64,000 nt of DNA, from contig CM072812.1 in assembly GCA_037013495.1 (NCBI GenBank), forward strand, positions 74,445,840-74,509,839, in the 5' to 3' direction. The translations under genes and the position numbers were made by a program. Of the stretch, positions 1-11,331 are shown in pieces (the first letter of the stretch is position 1; each line of letters opens with the position of its first letter). Below the pieces are notes generated by a model. It worked only from the letters and a program-made list of their open reading frames with translations, was not told the origin of the DNA and did not search any database. This stretch comes from Hippophae tibetana (lineage: Eukaryota > Streptophyta > Magnoliopsida > Rosales > Elaeagnaceae).

Positions 1-587
1 GAAGTTGACGATTCACCTACCTCTCTACGTCGGATCTCTTCACTGAGAACCAGATCACGAACATCGTCAAATTTCAACTTATTGCTTCCTGACGAGCTAC
101 TCACAACCGTGACAGTAGCATTCCAACTTTCTGGTAAAGAAGACAAAAGTATCAATGCTCGTACTTCTTCATCGAATTCAATTTCCACTGAACTCAACTG
201 GGTTGTGACTGTGTTGAGTTCATTGAGATGTTGAGCTACCGATGCGCCTTCATTCATCCGCAAATTGAACAAATGCCTCATCAAGTGCACTTTGTTTGAG
301 GCTGATGGCTTCTCATACATATTGGAGAGAGCTGCCATAAGACCCGCCGTGGTCTTTTCCTTTGCTATGTTGAAGGCAACATTACGGGATAACGTCAATC
401 GAATAACTCCGAGGGCTTGTCTGTCTAGAAGATTCCAATCTTCTTCCTTCATAGCTTCTGGTTTCTTCCCTGAGAGAGGTTGATATAGATTTCTTTGATA
501 CAGATAATCCTCTATCTGCATTTTCCAAAACCCAAAATCTGTGCCATCGAATTTCTCGAGTTTCACCCTTCCTTCATCTGCGGCCAT
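1..587 (-). CDS. gag: Ty1/copia gag, N-terminal part, cut by window edge
   Basis: Capsid-like Gag of a minus-strand Ty1/copia retrotransposon. The start is the ATG at 585-587, about 190 bases inside the LTR, and the frame stays open for about 195 codons to the window edge. Visible family hallmarks, in order, are an early K-F-D-G-T patch, W-K-M-Q-I-E-D-Y-L near residue 21, the L-L-D-R-Q-A-L-G block near residue 54, and a stretch matching the M-Y-E-K-P-S-A-S-N-K-V-H-L-M-R pattern of the UBN2-type gag domain. In this family Gag forms the cytoplasmic particle that packages element RNA. The zinc knuckle and pol would lie left of the window. The seen part looks whole, unlike every other retroelement here, so this is probably the youngest insertion. 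Confidence 0.88.
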   Translation of the reverse strand, partial: MAADEGRVKLEKFDGTDFGFWKMQIEDYLYQRNLYQPLSGKKPEAMKEEDWNLLDRQALGVIRLTLSRNVAFNIAKEKTTAGLMAALSNMYEKPSASNKVHLMRHLFNLRMNEGASVAQHLNELNTVTTQLSSVEIEFDEEVRALILLSSLPESWNATVTVVSSSSGSNKLKFDDVRDLVLSEEIRRREVGESST

Positions 588-764
588 TGCTCCCACTAAA
601 ATCTGACTTCCTCTGGATTGTTTCTGACTATTTCTGTAAACCACCGTGTATTAGAACACCTACGTCAACGAACAAATATCGTCAACAAAATGTCACTATT
701 CACGTAATTCACTATTCACGTAAATAGTAAACTTGTAGAAAATTGACAGAAATCACCACCAATA

Positions 765-776
765 GCTCTGATACCA
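765..776 (-). promoter_or_regulatory. Primer-binding site (initiator tRNA-Met) of the left-edge copia element
   Basis: On the minus strand the bases TGGTATCAGAGC begin two bases inside the LTR end. They are complementary to the 3' end of plant initiator tRNA-Met, the usual minus-strand DNA primer of plant Ty1/copia elements. This site fixes the orientation and shows that the LTR at 779-1246 is the 5' LTR. The stretch 588-764 is the untranslated leader before gag. Confidence 0.9.
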
Positions 777-778
777 GT

Positions 779-1246
779 TGTTGGGAAATTACGCAAATTT
801 CCAATAAACCAGATTTATGAGAAAGCAAGAATAGAAAAATAACACACAAATTTGATAACGGAGTTCGGCCAATCTTGCTTACGTCTCCGGACCTGCTGCA
901 GATCTTTTTACTGAAAGGGGAGAAATTACACAAGGTGTTTACAACACTCACAACTCACAACCCAATTACACCCAAGAAAATTACTCTCAATTTTCTCTCA
1001 CAAAAGCTTTTCTCTCTAAGCTTTTCTCTCAATTGGAATGAACACTTTGGATGATTAATTCATTACAATTACACATCTATTTATAGGAAAATTCACTCCT
1101 TGAATTACTCCTTAAATTAATGGTTCCTTAAATTGCTCCTTGAATTAAGCTCCTTATTTTGCTCCATGAATTGCTCCTTGTTTTGCTCCATGTTTTACTC
1201 CATGTTTTGCTCCTTAATTTAAGGAGCTTTATGATAATCTCCAACA
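779..1246 (-). mobile_element. 5' LTR of the left-edge Ty1/copia element
   Basis: A 468-bp LTR with TG...CA ends: on the plus strand it starts TGTTGGGAAAT and ends ATCTCCAACA. It abuts the tRNA-Met primer site on its left, so the element runs leftward out of the window. The segment around 1085-1225 holds short repeats of the type CTCCTTGAATT / TGCTCCATG. The 3' LTR and the target duplication partner are outside the window, so age cannot be judged from LTR divergence; the open gag argues for a recent insertion. Confidence 0.87.
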
Positions 1247-2424
1247 GATTTTATTTTTAAACAACCAAGAAAGTACACATTTAACAACTGAGAAATTATC
1301 CAAGAAATTTCTCACATACCTACGTGCAATACCCAAAATCTTCTTCATGGATTTCCTTAGTTCAATAGTTTGGCATTGTTTCCACACAAACAATTCAGGA
1401 GATTGTGTTTATTTTCATCTTCAAAATAAAATTTAGAGGTTAAGCTTCTAGATGCTATAGGAAGAGGAGAGTTCAAAAAGAAGGTAAAAATGGGAGTTAG
1501 TATTTTAATAGTAACATTATTTAACAAACAAATCATGCAGGTCTATATTTTCATTGCAGTACACCAATATTCTTTACATTTAATTTTAAATTTATTAGTA
1601 GTCTAAAATTGGGATTTGACTAAAGATATCAACATGTGTCACATAAACAAACAAAAAATAAAAAGCAAACTCATATTTAAAATAATTAAATAATAAAATG
1701 TAGTTTATTGAAATATTATATGTCAACCTAAAACAGATTTCAATTTAACTCTAAAACCAAATAAAATAACAAAAAATTAAGTTAATCTTGAAAAAATCTT
1801 AAAGAATTGATCCTTTCCAATGCCAAAACCTACAAAATTTATAACAAATTTAAAGCTTTTAGAAATAGAAGGTCGAAAACTGGGAGATGATTCATTGACA
1901 AGAAATATCTTTATAGACGAATATGCTCTTCATGTTTCACTCATATACGTGCCACATGTTAAAATCTTTAATTAAATTCTAATTTTAGATCAATGATGTC
2001 TAAAGTTAAATGTAGGGACTACAAGTATACTATTATAAAAATATGAGTTCACATGAATGCTTTTTGTTGAATATGAAAACCATTAAAGTCTAAAAAAGAG
2101 TCAAAAATTGGAAGAAAAATTAAATAAAATATCACAACCAATTGTTATTTTTTAAAAATGTGGGTATAAAAAATACCTAATCAAATTATGGAACCACTAA
2201 AATGATAAACTTGTCCTGACAAAACATTGTCCTACCAAATTGCCTAATAAATTAACATAAATGACATTATACAGACTTTCAAATTTAATAGATTTATCAT
2301 TTGTCAAAATTTATAAAATATTAGTCTGAAAAATATATTACCTCATTCACTATAGATATTTCTTGTTCATTTAATGCTTACATATGCTCCATTATGGCCT
2401 ACATTCTTTTCTATTAGTTCATGT
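1247..2424. other. AT-rich spacer, nothing recognised
   Basis: No reading frame with protein-like composition, no RNA gene and no clear repeat ends were seen on either strand. It separates the left-edge copia LTR from the SINE fragment at 2425. Confidence 0.5.
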
Positions 2425-2464
2425 CGTGGGATTGACTTATGGTCTAGTTGGTATGACTTCCCAC
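2425..2464 (+). mobile_element. SINE, left part (split by a copia insertion)
   Basis: The sequence TGGTCTAGTTGG at 2440-2451 fits an RNA polymerase III A box. It is cut at CCCAC (2460-2464), which recurs at 8376-8380 on the far side of the copia element. The matching B-box-like half lies at 8381-8470. Together they fit a tRNA-derived SINE promoter interrupted by a retrotransposon. The left limit is approximate. Confidence 0.5.
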
Positions 2465-3471
2465 CCAAAGTTTATAAATGAACTCAATTAATCTAGAAGA
2501 TGGTGGATAAGTTATTTTCAAATTTTATCCATTTATAATTTAATAATCTAAACAAATCGATCAGACATGCAATCACGTGTAAATAGTAAAGTACAAAAAT
2601 TAAAAATTACATACGATATTTTTAGGTGTACAACCTAGGCCATAACCATGAGCCATGAAAAAAACCATTGATCCATCAAACTACCTAACTTTTCACTATG
2701 AAAACAAAACATTTAAGTATAAATTCAATTTTATCCTACTCTCGTTAGGATACTACTTCAATGCACCTAACTTATGAGCACTTACTCTATTTTCATAGTT
2801 TTCAAGATTAACATGAGTACTACCCTAGGCCAATATTTTAATCTACTCCTCGCAAATTAGACACGTTCACAAAAATAACTGCAACCAGATTTAGCACAAA
2901 AAACACAAGTACCCTATGTATTCTAAAACATATTAAATAGTGAATAATCTTAGCTATATGATTCAAGTCAATATCAATTAAATCAGATCAACTAGCAAAC
3001 CTTATACGATTATTTGATTTAAACATATAAGACAGTAATCAAGAAAAAAACTATATGAACAAGAAAAATATAAAACAAATAAGCTCAGATTTATGCCAAC
3101 ATAATCATATATATAAATATATGAAGCAATGAAGTTTAGCCTAATTAAAGAGGAACAAGAAAGAAAAAAAATTGATCATTAAACCTTATACTCCTAAAAT
3201 TTTCTCCATAATTGTGTATATAATTGTGAGATAATAATGACATATATATAGTAAAATCAAAGAGTCTATATGAAATGCACCTAACCATGCATGTAATTCT
3301 ATGTGTGATAGTTATGATAGATATAACTGAATTATGATTATCTGAAATCTAAGTGTTTCTTCAATTTTCTTTACAGACTTAATATTCTTGAGAAACTTAA
3401 TAGCAAGCTTAAAGATAAGATTATATGTAAATGTTTGGTTTATAAAATAGACAATACTCATAGTCCTTACA
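2465..3471 (-). repeat. 3' LTR of the 2465-8375 copia element
   Basis: Aligns end to end with 6923-8375. Shared landmarks are AAAGTTTATAAAT at the left end, a CTAACTTATGAGC-type block near 2767, and the closing stretch around 3376-3471 ending TTACA. It is shorter than its partner (1007 versus 1453 bp). Small reading frames inside it are chance frames. Confidence 0.8.
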
Positions 3472-4999
3472 AACTCCTCATTTACCATTTTTATGTGGAA
3501 AAACATCTCACTCACTATATGACACACATAGGAATAAGATAAAAATACTATGATGTCCTAAACTCCATAGTGGAACTACCCTATGGTTCGGTGAATATAT
3601 ATTCACTACAACTTGACAAGCTTGTATATAATTGAAATTACATAGACAAACATATGAAAACTTGGCTTAAAAGCTTCATTGTATATTAGTTCAATTTACA
3701 TAGAAATAAGCGAGAGAGCAATCATGTAGTGCATGCATTCATATCAATTAACATTAACATTAAACAAAATGATGCAAAGCATTCTTATCCTAAATATGGT
3801 CTATCCCTATATGTATAACATCATAAATCATGATAACAAAATAATGAATCACTCTCTCTCTCTCTTTGACATACGAAAAAGACAAAGCACTAGAGAAATT
3901 ACAAACTTAAGAGCAACTCCAAAGAAATGTATGCAATGATACCATGGAGCTAAACTTCCCCTAAAGGTAAACACAATTCAATGTAAAATTTCAATATAGT
4001 TTAAACTCTTCCTAAGTTCTATGACTCTCTAACTATAAAACCAATTAAATAGTAAATAAATAAGAAGATTTAAATAGATAGGAATCTAATTTTTTTTTTT
4101 TGTAATTTTCATAAATAGACACATAAGTTAATTAAGTCATTTATGATCGATCAAGAAAGACTCAAAAGAAAAGAAGTATCACCTATATTGCAAACCTATA
4201 ATTGAGTTTTCAATCTTGTGAAATAAAATATATCTACCAAGAAAGAACTAATTTTTATTTATTTTTCTTTTATAAAAAAGGTATACTAGTGTGTGTGTGT
4301 ATAAACATTAAACATCTTTTGACTATTTCCTTTTGTACATGTCAAGTGCATTTTTTAGTTAGAATATTCAATTTTTGCACAATCTTTTTAATTTTTTTTT
4401 CATGCTTAAGTCATAAACCTAGTGACTTTCACATTAGTTGTAAGGTAGCCCTCTCTCCTCACCATGGTAGCTTCACACATCACAGTAGGTAGCCCTCTAA
4501 ATATTAGGTGCATCCTTATGCTAAAATTTTAGAGTATAAGAAATATTACTCAAAATAATTTTATAGTCAAAATTAGTTGAAGTCTTAAAGTCTTAAAGTC
4601 TTTCAAGCGAAATCATAAAATTCAAGCATAACATACATATATGTTCGTGAGTATATGAATAAGCTCAAATCAATATTGATCATCACATGTAAAATCATAT
4701 GTGTATGCACAAGTCAAAATTATAAAATCATTTATACAATAAACATCAAAATGAATTAAGCCACTAAAAATAAGGTTGTATATGTATAAGGATTGAATAA
4801 GTCCAATACCTTATTAACCAAAAAATGATTCTACTTAACAATTTTTTTAAACGTTTAACAAAGAAAAAGAAATAAAATAAATGTAAAACTATGGAATTTC
4901 TCACCTAGGATCATTTAAACACTCAAACAAAAGTATCTATGTGAAGCAAAAAAAAATCTGGAGATCGAAAGAAACAATCTTTCCTACTCTAAATTTTCT
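3472..4999 (-). other. Internal region of the copia element, unassigned
   Basis: Lies between the 3' LTR and the recognisable gag remnant. No pol motif such as a YVDD box, integrase residues or an RNase H block could be read in any minus frame. It holds a short duplicated phrase GGTAGCCCTCT at 4445 and 4486. It may be non-coding filler, or pol decayed beyond recognition by eye. Confidence 0.4.
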
Positions 5000-6900
5000 T
5001 GAATTTTGGTTTCTCAACGTCTTTAGGTTAGGACTCAACAACCTTAGGCTTCATAGAGTTCTTGGACTTAAATTTTATTTTCACATTAATCCTAAATGAA
5101 GATGCACCATGCATGGTAATATGATAGTAGTGATTCCTAAAGTTAAAAGTATTAAATTTCACTTGCCTTTTTAAACCTAAGACTTTATGCTTCTTAGTAT
5201 AATTTTTGAACATGTTACTATAATTTTCATTCATCCTAAAATATCATGCCACGTACATAGATGGATGATGGTTGAGAGCCCTAGAAAAGAATTATTAAAT
5301 TTAGGATAATTCATCGAAAACCTACATTTTGGAATCATGACATTTACTTCTACAATGACGACAGATATGCATAAACTTAACAATTTTTCTACCATATGTA
5401 CAATGGTTCTTTGTGGATAAGTAGTAACAGTATGAATAGAGTTAGAGGCCCTTACAAATGTAGTTTTTGAAGTGGAAGGTGTTGAACTCTCATTCTTATA
5501 ATCAAGGCCATATGTATAACTATGTGACTTGCAAAACTTAAAACTTTGTTCAATTCTCAATGCCTAATGTTAAGCTTTTCATTTTCTCCTTAGTAGAAAC
5601 AAGTTCTTCTTTGAGTTTACAGTTTTCTTATTTTTTTTCTTACAAGACTTAGATTAAGTATATCAATATGCTCAGACATATTTAAGTTTTTTTTCTAAGG
5701 CAAAAGCGTTAGTTTTTTAACACAAATAATTTCATTTAACTTTGTTACTTCATTTAAAAGCTTCTCCTTTTCTTCCTTAACATCTATACAATTTTTAAAT
5801 AATTCTTCAAAACTAGATGCATTATATTTAGCTAATAGAATAGAAGAGTTAACTCCCTCATCATCTTCATTCGAGTTAGTATCGAAGTAGTTGGAACATG
5901 TAGTAGCTTTTGTAATGAAGGCATAGTAATTGGTTTCACCATCTTTTGAAATATTTTTATTCTCTTGTTCACTCTCCTTATCACTAAGTGTAGTGTTGAG
6001 TACTCTTTCATCTTTCTTCTTATTTTTTGCACACTCTATAGATATGTGACAAAAACCACTATAGGAAAAAACATTAAGGACCAACATATTTTGATTTCTT
6101 ACCATTTGAACTCTTGGGTTTAGGTTCCTTTGACATTTTGTCCTTGAATCGATTTTTCTTTCCTTTGCTTAGGGAGTTATTTTATTATTATTTGTATTGA
6201 GGTACTTCTTGAACCTGTGAGAAAATGAAACAATAAATTCATCATCTGAATCATTATCACTATTAGAAAACCTTTTTGGAGCTTTTGAATGCCACATTCT
6301 TGTTAACATTCAAGATGTCCATATTTTTTCTTTTCTCTATAGAACTAACTTTCATCTTATAATATTTTATAAATAAGCTCAAAAGTTTGCTTAACTATAG
6401 GCTGAGAAAATTTCTCACCAAGTGTAGATCAATCATTTATAACATCACAAAAATGAGCATAAAATTGATTAAATGTTTCATCCTTACTCATTTTAAGAGA
6501 GTTAAACTGAGATGTCAACAATTTGAGTTTAGTTTGTTTCACTTGGGAAGTTCCCTCATAAGCAAGAGCAATTTCATTCCATGAATCTTTCATAGTCTTA
6601 TAGTCAGAGATGCAACATAACTTAAAGGTAACCTTTTTTTTATTTGATCCACTAAGGGTTTTTTCTTTAGTGGTCTATTTTTTTCTAGTCTTTATGGTTG
6701 TTACACTATATTTGGTAATGGAAGTTAGTTCCCAACCCTTAATAATAGAATCCCAAACTTTTTCATCTTGTTTAAAATATGCTTTCATACATGCCTCACA
6801 ATAACGGTAATTATACCCATTAAAGAGATTAGACTCATATTCTTTCATAAGATCCAGTAGTGAATGTGTGTCTATACAAATTGAAATCAACAAGTGTGTC
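5000..6900 (-). pseudogene. gag: Ty1/copia gag remnant
   Basis: Minus-strand fossil of a copia Gag. Near 6893-6700 the text resembles the N-terminal gag block (a YNYRYCEACMKAYF-type stretch, then D-E-K-V-W). Around 6050-6020 a zinc-knuckle-like stretch with spaced Cys and His residues (F-S-Y-S-G-F-C-H-I-S-I-E-C-A-K) is visible, followed near 5780-5710 by a Lys/Glu-rich, coiled-coil-like segment. The S/T-rich stretch at 5480-5440 resembles the linker downstream of gag in such elements. It is broken many times and not expected to function. Family assignment rests on the order of these blocks plus the primer site at 6910-6920. Confidence 0.68.
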
Positions 6901-6909
6901 TAGTGTAGA

Positions 6910-6920
6910 CTCTGATACCA
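6910..6920 (-). promoter_or_regulatory. Primer-binding site (tRNA-Met) of the 2465-8375 element
   Basis: The minus-strand bases TGGTATCAGAG, two bases from the LTR edge at 6923, match initiator tRNA-Met. They set the element's direction and mark 6923-8375 as the 5' LTR. Confidence 0.85.
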
Positions 6921-6922
6921 AT

Positions 6923-8375
6923 TGAAAGTTTATAAATAGACCCAATTAACCTAGAGAGAGTGAATAATTATTTTCAAATTTTCTCCATTTATAATTTAAT
7001 AACATAAATAAAGTGACCACATATGCAAGCATGTATAAATAATAAGGTGCGAAAATTAAAAATAACACACGATATTTTTAAGTTAAAAACAACTTCGGCC
7101 ATAACCATTGTCTAAGAGGAAAAAAAAACCAGTCCATCAGACCACCTAACTTTCCAATATAAAAACCAAATATTTAAGTACAAATTTAGCCTTATACTCC
7201 CCTCTTTAGAATACTGTCATAATATATCTAACTTATGAGCCCATACTCTATTATCATAATTTTCAAGATTAGTATGAGTGGTATCCAGAACAATGTTCTA
7301 ATAAGCTTCTTGTTAATCAAACATGTTCATAGAACAACTATTACCACGGTTAGTACAAAAATACAAGGTTCATGTGTATTCTAGAATGGATTTAGTAATG
7401 AATAATCCTATAAAGGTGATTTAAGATATTATTAGTTAAATTAAATCAACTAATAAATTCTAGAGCAAGCATATTAAGCACAAGTTCAATAAAAATAACT
7501 TCTTTGAAATTTAATAATTAAATCCAAATAATCATGATAACTCATACAATTATTTAATTTAAACATAAAAGACCCTAATCAAGAAGAAGCTATATGAACA
7601 AGAAAAATATATAAAAAAATAGGTTCAAATTTATGCCAATATAATCATATATATAAATATATGAAGTGATAAAGTTTAATCCAATTAAAGAGAAGCAAGA
7701 GCGAAACGAAACCTAAATGTTGAACCTTGTATGCCTAAAATCTGTTCTATAATTGTGTTTATAATTGTGAGAGAAGAGTGACTCATATATAATAGACCTA
7801 AATAGCCAATATGTCACACATCTAATATGGCACAATTCTATAGGTAGTTGGCTATTAGCTGGGATTAAAAAACAAATCAAAGAAGCTAAAATACACAGTT
7901 CCTAATAGCAGGATCGATTCCTAAATGAGATGAACTGATCCTTCCCAAAAATAAGTTACATTTATGTAACACGGGGGATTGATCCCTTTATATATGAAGG
8001 TGTTCTCAGTTTTTATACAGAGTGAGGAGGATCAAAGTTTGATCAATTATAGATCGATCCAAATCAATCCATAGTGATATTGATCTATCAATTAGAATGA
8101 TTGATCCCTCTATCTTAAAAGGCTAATATCTTTATCATGTAATACCAGAATTGATCCAATCAGTAGCCTATATGAAATGTACTTAAATATGTATGCAATT
8201 CTATAATTGATAAGCGTGAAATATATACTTGAATTATGACTATCTAGAATCTGAGCGTTTTTTCAAGTTTTCTTTAAAGACTTGACATTATTGAGAAACT
8301 TGGTAGCGAGTTTTAAGATAAGATTATATGTAAATGTTTTGTCTACAAAAATAGTTAACATTCATAATATTTACA
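6923..8375 (-). repeat. 5' LTR of the 2465-8375 copia element
   Basis: A 1453-bp LTR starting TGAAAGTTTATAAAT on the plus strand and ending TTACA. It is longer than its partner because of an extra block around 7790-8160 that is unusually rich in GATC-containing words such as GATCGATCC and TTGATCCCT. The partner match resumes at about 8165 (TATATGAAATG). Confidence 0.8.
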
Positions 8376-8380
8376 CCCAC

Positions 8381-8470
8381 CCTTACCACCATGGACTCAA
8401 ATTCAAATCTTGCCCCATGAAATGCTTCATTTATTTAATAAAAAATGGACTAAAGTCCCTTAAGAAAAGA
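8381..8470 (+). mobile_element. SINE, right part (B-box half)
   Basis: Continues the SINE begun at 2425. ATTCAAATC at 8401-8409 is close to the polymerase III B box, and the stretch continues through a GCCCCATGAAATGC phrase into an A-rich tail. Without the copia insertion, A and B boxes would be a few tens of bases apart, as expected for a tRNA-derived SINE. The right limit is approximate. Confidence 0.48.
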
Positions 8471-9298
8471 AAAGGTTTATAATCTATCAATTTCTAGAAA
8501 TTTATGCCCTTATGACATTATATGTCTACAAGGATTTTGTGCATGTTCCATGTTGAACAGAACAATTGATGGACCTCTAGAACTTAGAAACCTATCAGAT
8601 TGAGAGATAGCCAAGTTCAAAAGTTAGAGATTATCTGAATGGGGTTCGTAGGTTTTTATTTTTATATTGGGTCCTTGTGTTAGAGATGGATGTGCTCCAT
8701 GAATGTTTGGATGCATGCCATATATCATGTATAATGCATTAGAACCTTTGGTTGTGTTTTATGTTGGTTTTGCAAGTGTGAAGTTTTGGGTCTTACTAAA
8801 AAGATTTACCTTCAATTTCTAAGTAAGATGAAAATTTCAAAAAATAAAATAAAATAAACAAACAATTTACGCTTGGGATTGATATGTGAAGAAAATGGGA
8901 CTTAAACCCATCTATTGTTATATATATGTGTAATATATATGCATAAATATTTGTGTGAGGTGTTGCATGAACTTAAAAAAAGGTGATGAAACAGATAGAG
9001 ATAGAGAAAAAATAGTAAAAGTAGTGTGAGAGTGTTTTGAGTCGATGGAATTATTAGTCCATTGGTACATAAATAGAGGCTTGTTCATCTTTTCAAGCTT
9101 TATTTTTCTACAGTCTCGATATCACAAAGGCTCTTGCTAGTTGTGCCACCAAAGGTTCTGTCAAGTTTGATGAGATCCAAAAATCTCTTTGTATTCTATC
9201 ATTTTTGGTGAAAATTAATTATATTCTCAAGAATTGTATTTTCTTGATATTAATGTATCGTGTGTTCCTCCAGTTTTTCTAGAGAAGATTTTGGTGTA
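8471..9298. other. Spacer, nothing recognised
   Basis: Slightly less AT-rich than its neighbours, with no convincing coding frame or repeat end. The five bases GTGTA at 9294-9298 touch the gypsy LTR and may be its target duplication; GTGTA also occurs at 15900-15904. Confidence 0.4.
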
Positions 9299-10700
9299 TG
9301 ACACAATTGAAAATACACAAATATATGTGATCATATATAAGTGATAAGTAATCTTAAGAATGAGGATTGTCATACCAATAGGCATGGGTAATAATAATAT
9401 CTACTTATAATTACTAGTTCATTAGTAATTTAATTAAATTCAGTAAAAAGGAATTTTTGTTGTTTTTGAAACAAAAAATTAAATCTATCATCTAAAGATT
9501 AATAAATATAAAAATTACGATAAAGATTCGAATAAAAAAATGATTATATGATCATTCCCTACCATTAACACATATTGTAAACCAACAAAAGCATATCATA
9601 ATCTCATATTCTTTGATCATACCAACTTAGAGAAATTCACAAGCGTGAAAGTCTTCATCTCTTCTTAGCTATTCGTTGAATTAAATAAGCTTTTAATCCA
9701 AATTGTTTCTATTAGATAACCTAGAATAAACTCTATAAATTTAATCTATTAAAACCATTCAATTTCAAAAAGTAAATTGGATCAAGGTTAAACAGAGAAA
9801 CTCGGTTTAATTATCTTGAATATTTATTCTCATTGTAAGTAATTTATCACTAGTTATTTAAACTGATCAAGTGATTACATACTCAATCAACTAAATTAAT
9901 TAACGATGAATTAATTTGATTATTTAATTGTGTACTTAAATAATCACGAAAATTCAAACAAAAATTAAAAATTAGAATTAATATATAATCAAGAATAATA
10001 GATGAATATAATATTGTAGATCTTATTAAATATTGCAATCCATGTCTATGATTTTAAAATCACTCACAATCAAATATAAAATTAACTACTCATTGAAAAC
10101 AATAAATTAAAAAATTTATTCATGAAAATAATAAAAGAAAAAAAATGAAATCTTAAAATTACTATCTTTAATTATGATCTTCAATTCTTTTAATTATTTC
10201 TTAAATTTTCTTCTTAATTATTGTCTCAATATTTAATTCTGCATATTTTTTAGAGGGTATTGTTTGAATATTTAAATTGGAAAAAATTAATATGTTTTAG
10301 TATTATATTGGAATTAGTTATACCAAAAATCACGCCTCTTATGCGCAAAGAGCTAAAGCAAAAGTTAAGACAAATAGATAGGAAGTAAATAGTGATAATT
10401 GAGTTATGTGACATGTAGTAGTGCAGGAGACTAATTGGAAGTTGAATTTGTTTATTAATTACAATAATAGATATTTTTGAGAATATTTACATGTCAAATA
10501 AAAATAAAAATAAAATTTATATAAATCTTTAAAAAATCTCAAAAATATTTGGAAGATCAATAATTTCTTAATAAATACAAAATAAATAATTTTAATTCGA
10601 TATAATAATAAAATATATATAAATATAAATAAATAAATATATATATATATATATAAAAATATATGTATAAAATAATACTTATTAAACTCCGAAACACCCA
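9299..10700 (-). repeat. 3' LTR of the 9299-15908 gypsy element
   Basis: Matches 13654-15908 along its length. Shared landmarks are TGACACAATTGAAAATA at the left end, a CCAACTTAGAGAAATTC block near 9625, and an ATAAAATA-rich right end. It lacks the Harbinger insertion, so it gives the empty-site sequence that fixes the ends of that insertion in the other copy. Confidence 0.78.
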
Positions 10701-11296
10701 CTTTTTAGTAGTCTTATATCAAATTCAACACTTATAATTAAGAGAATAAGTTTTTTAACATATTATCTCAAGGACAACAATATTATAGTTTCAAATTCTA
10801 ATAAATATTAGATATTATATCTATAGTCATCTATTTACTACGACTACTATATAAGAATCATACTCAAAGTATGTGATGTAATATCAATTAGTTGTAGTTA
10901 AATCATCCCATTTAAATAAGTTGAAATATTATTTTTTCTTCTAAAAATCACTATTCTTTTTAGAGTTGAATTTGGTATCATATGCTTTACTTTAAAATTG
11001 TATCTTCACTTATATAAAGTATTCTCAAAAATCATCTAACATTTCGTTTGGTTATAATATGTTATACTTGTTGGTTCAATCAATGAAAGGAAAAAAAGAA
11101 GAAACAAAAGTTCATTAATATATGGATTAAGAAAAAGAGACATAAATAATACTTTTATAAGACCAATTATATTAATAAAATAAGGTCAAATTTCATTGTT
11201 TTTGACCTAAACATCATTATTGGCTTTTTTTCTTTAATTTTTTTCACTCTTTTTTTTAACATGCATCTCTTTTTACAGTTCTTTTCAATTTGTCCC

Positions 11297-11297
<1 letters not shown>

Positions 11298-11331
<34 letters not shown>
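11298..11331. repeat. (TTA)n microsatellite
   Basis: About eleven consecutive TTA units in the gypsy interior. A chance frame through it encodes a run of isoleucines. Confidence 0.95.

Larger units (their letters stand above)
2465..8375 (-). mobile_element. Old Ty1/copia element with two LTRs, mostly gag inside
   Basis: Two diverged direct repeats (2465-3471 and 6923-8375) enclose an internal region with a tRNA-Met primer site beside the right LTR, so the element reads leftward. Flanking CCCAC repeats at 2460-2464 and 8376-8380 are a 5-bp target duplication. Only gag-like coding sequence is recognisable (about 5000-6900); no RT, integrase or RNase H was seen. By eye about one in five LTR positions differ in the stretch compared, so this is an old insertion. 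It is broken in many places. A related lone LTR occurs at 50541-52327. Confidence 0.82.

Noticed and set aside
712-951. A 79-codon minus frame
   Set aside because: It runs from the LTR across the primer site of the left-edge copia element, so it is a by-product of non-coding LTR sequence.
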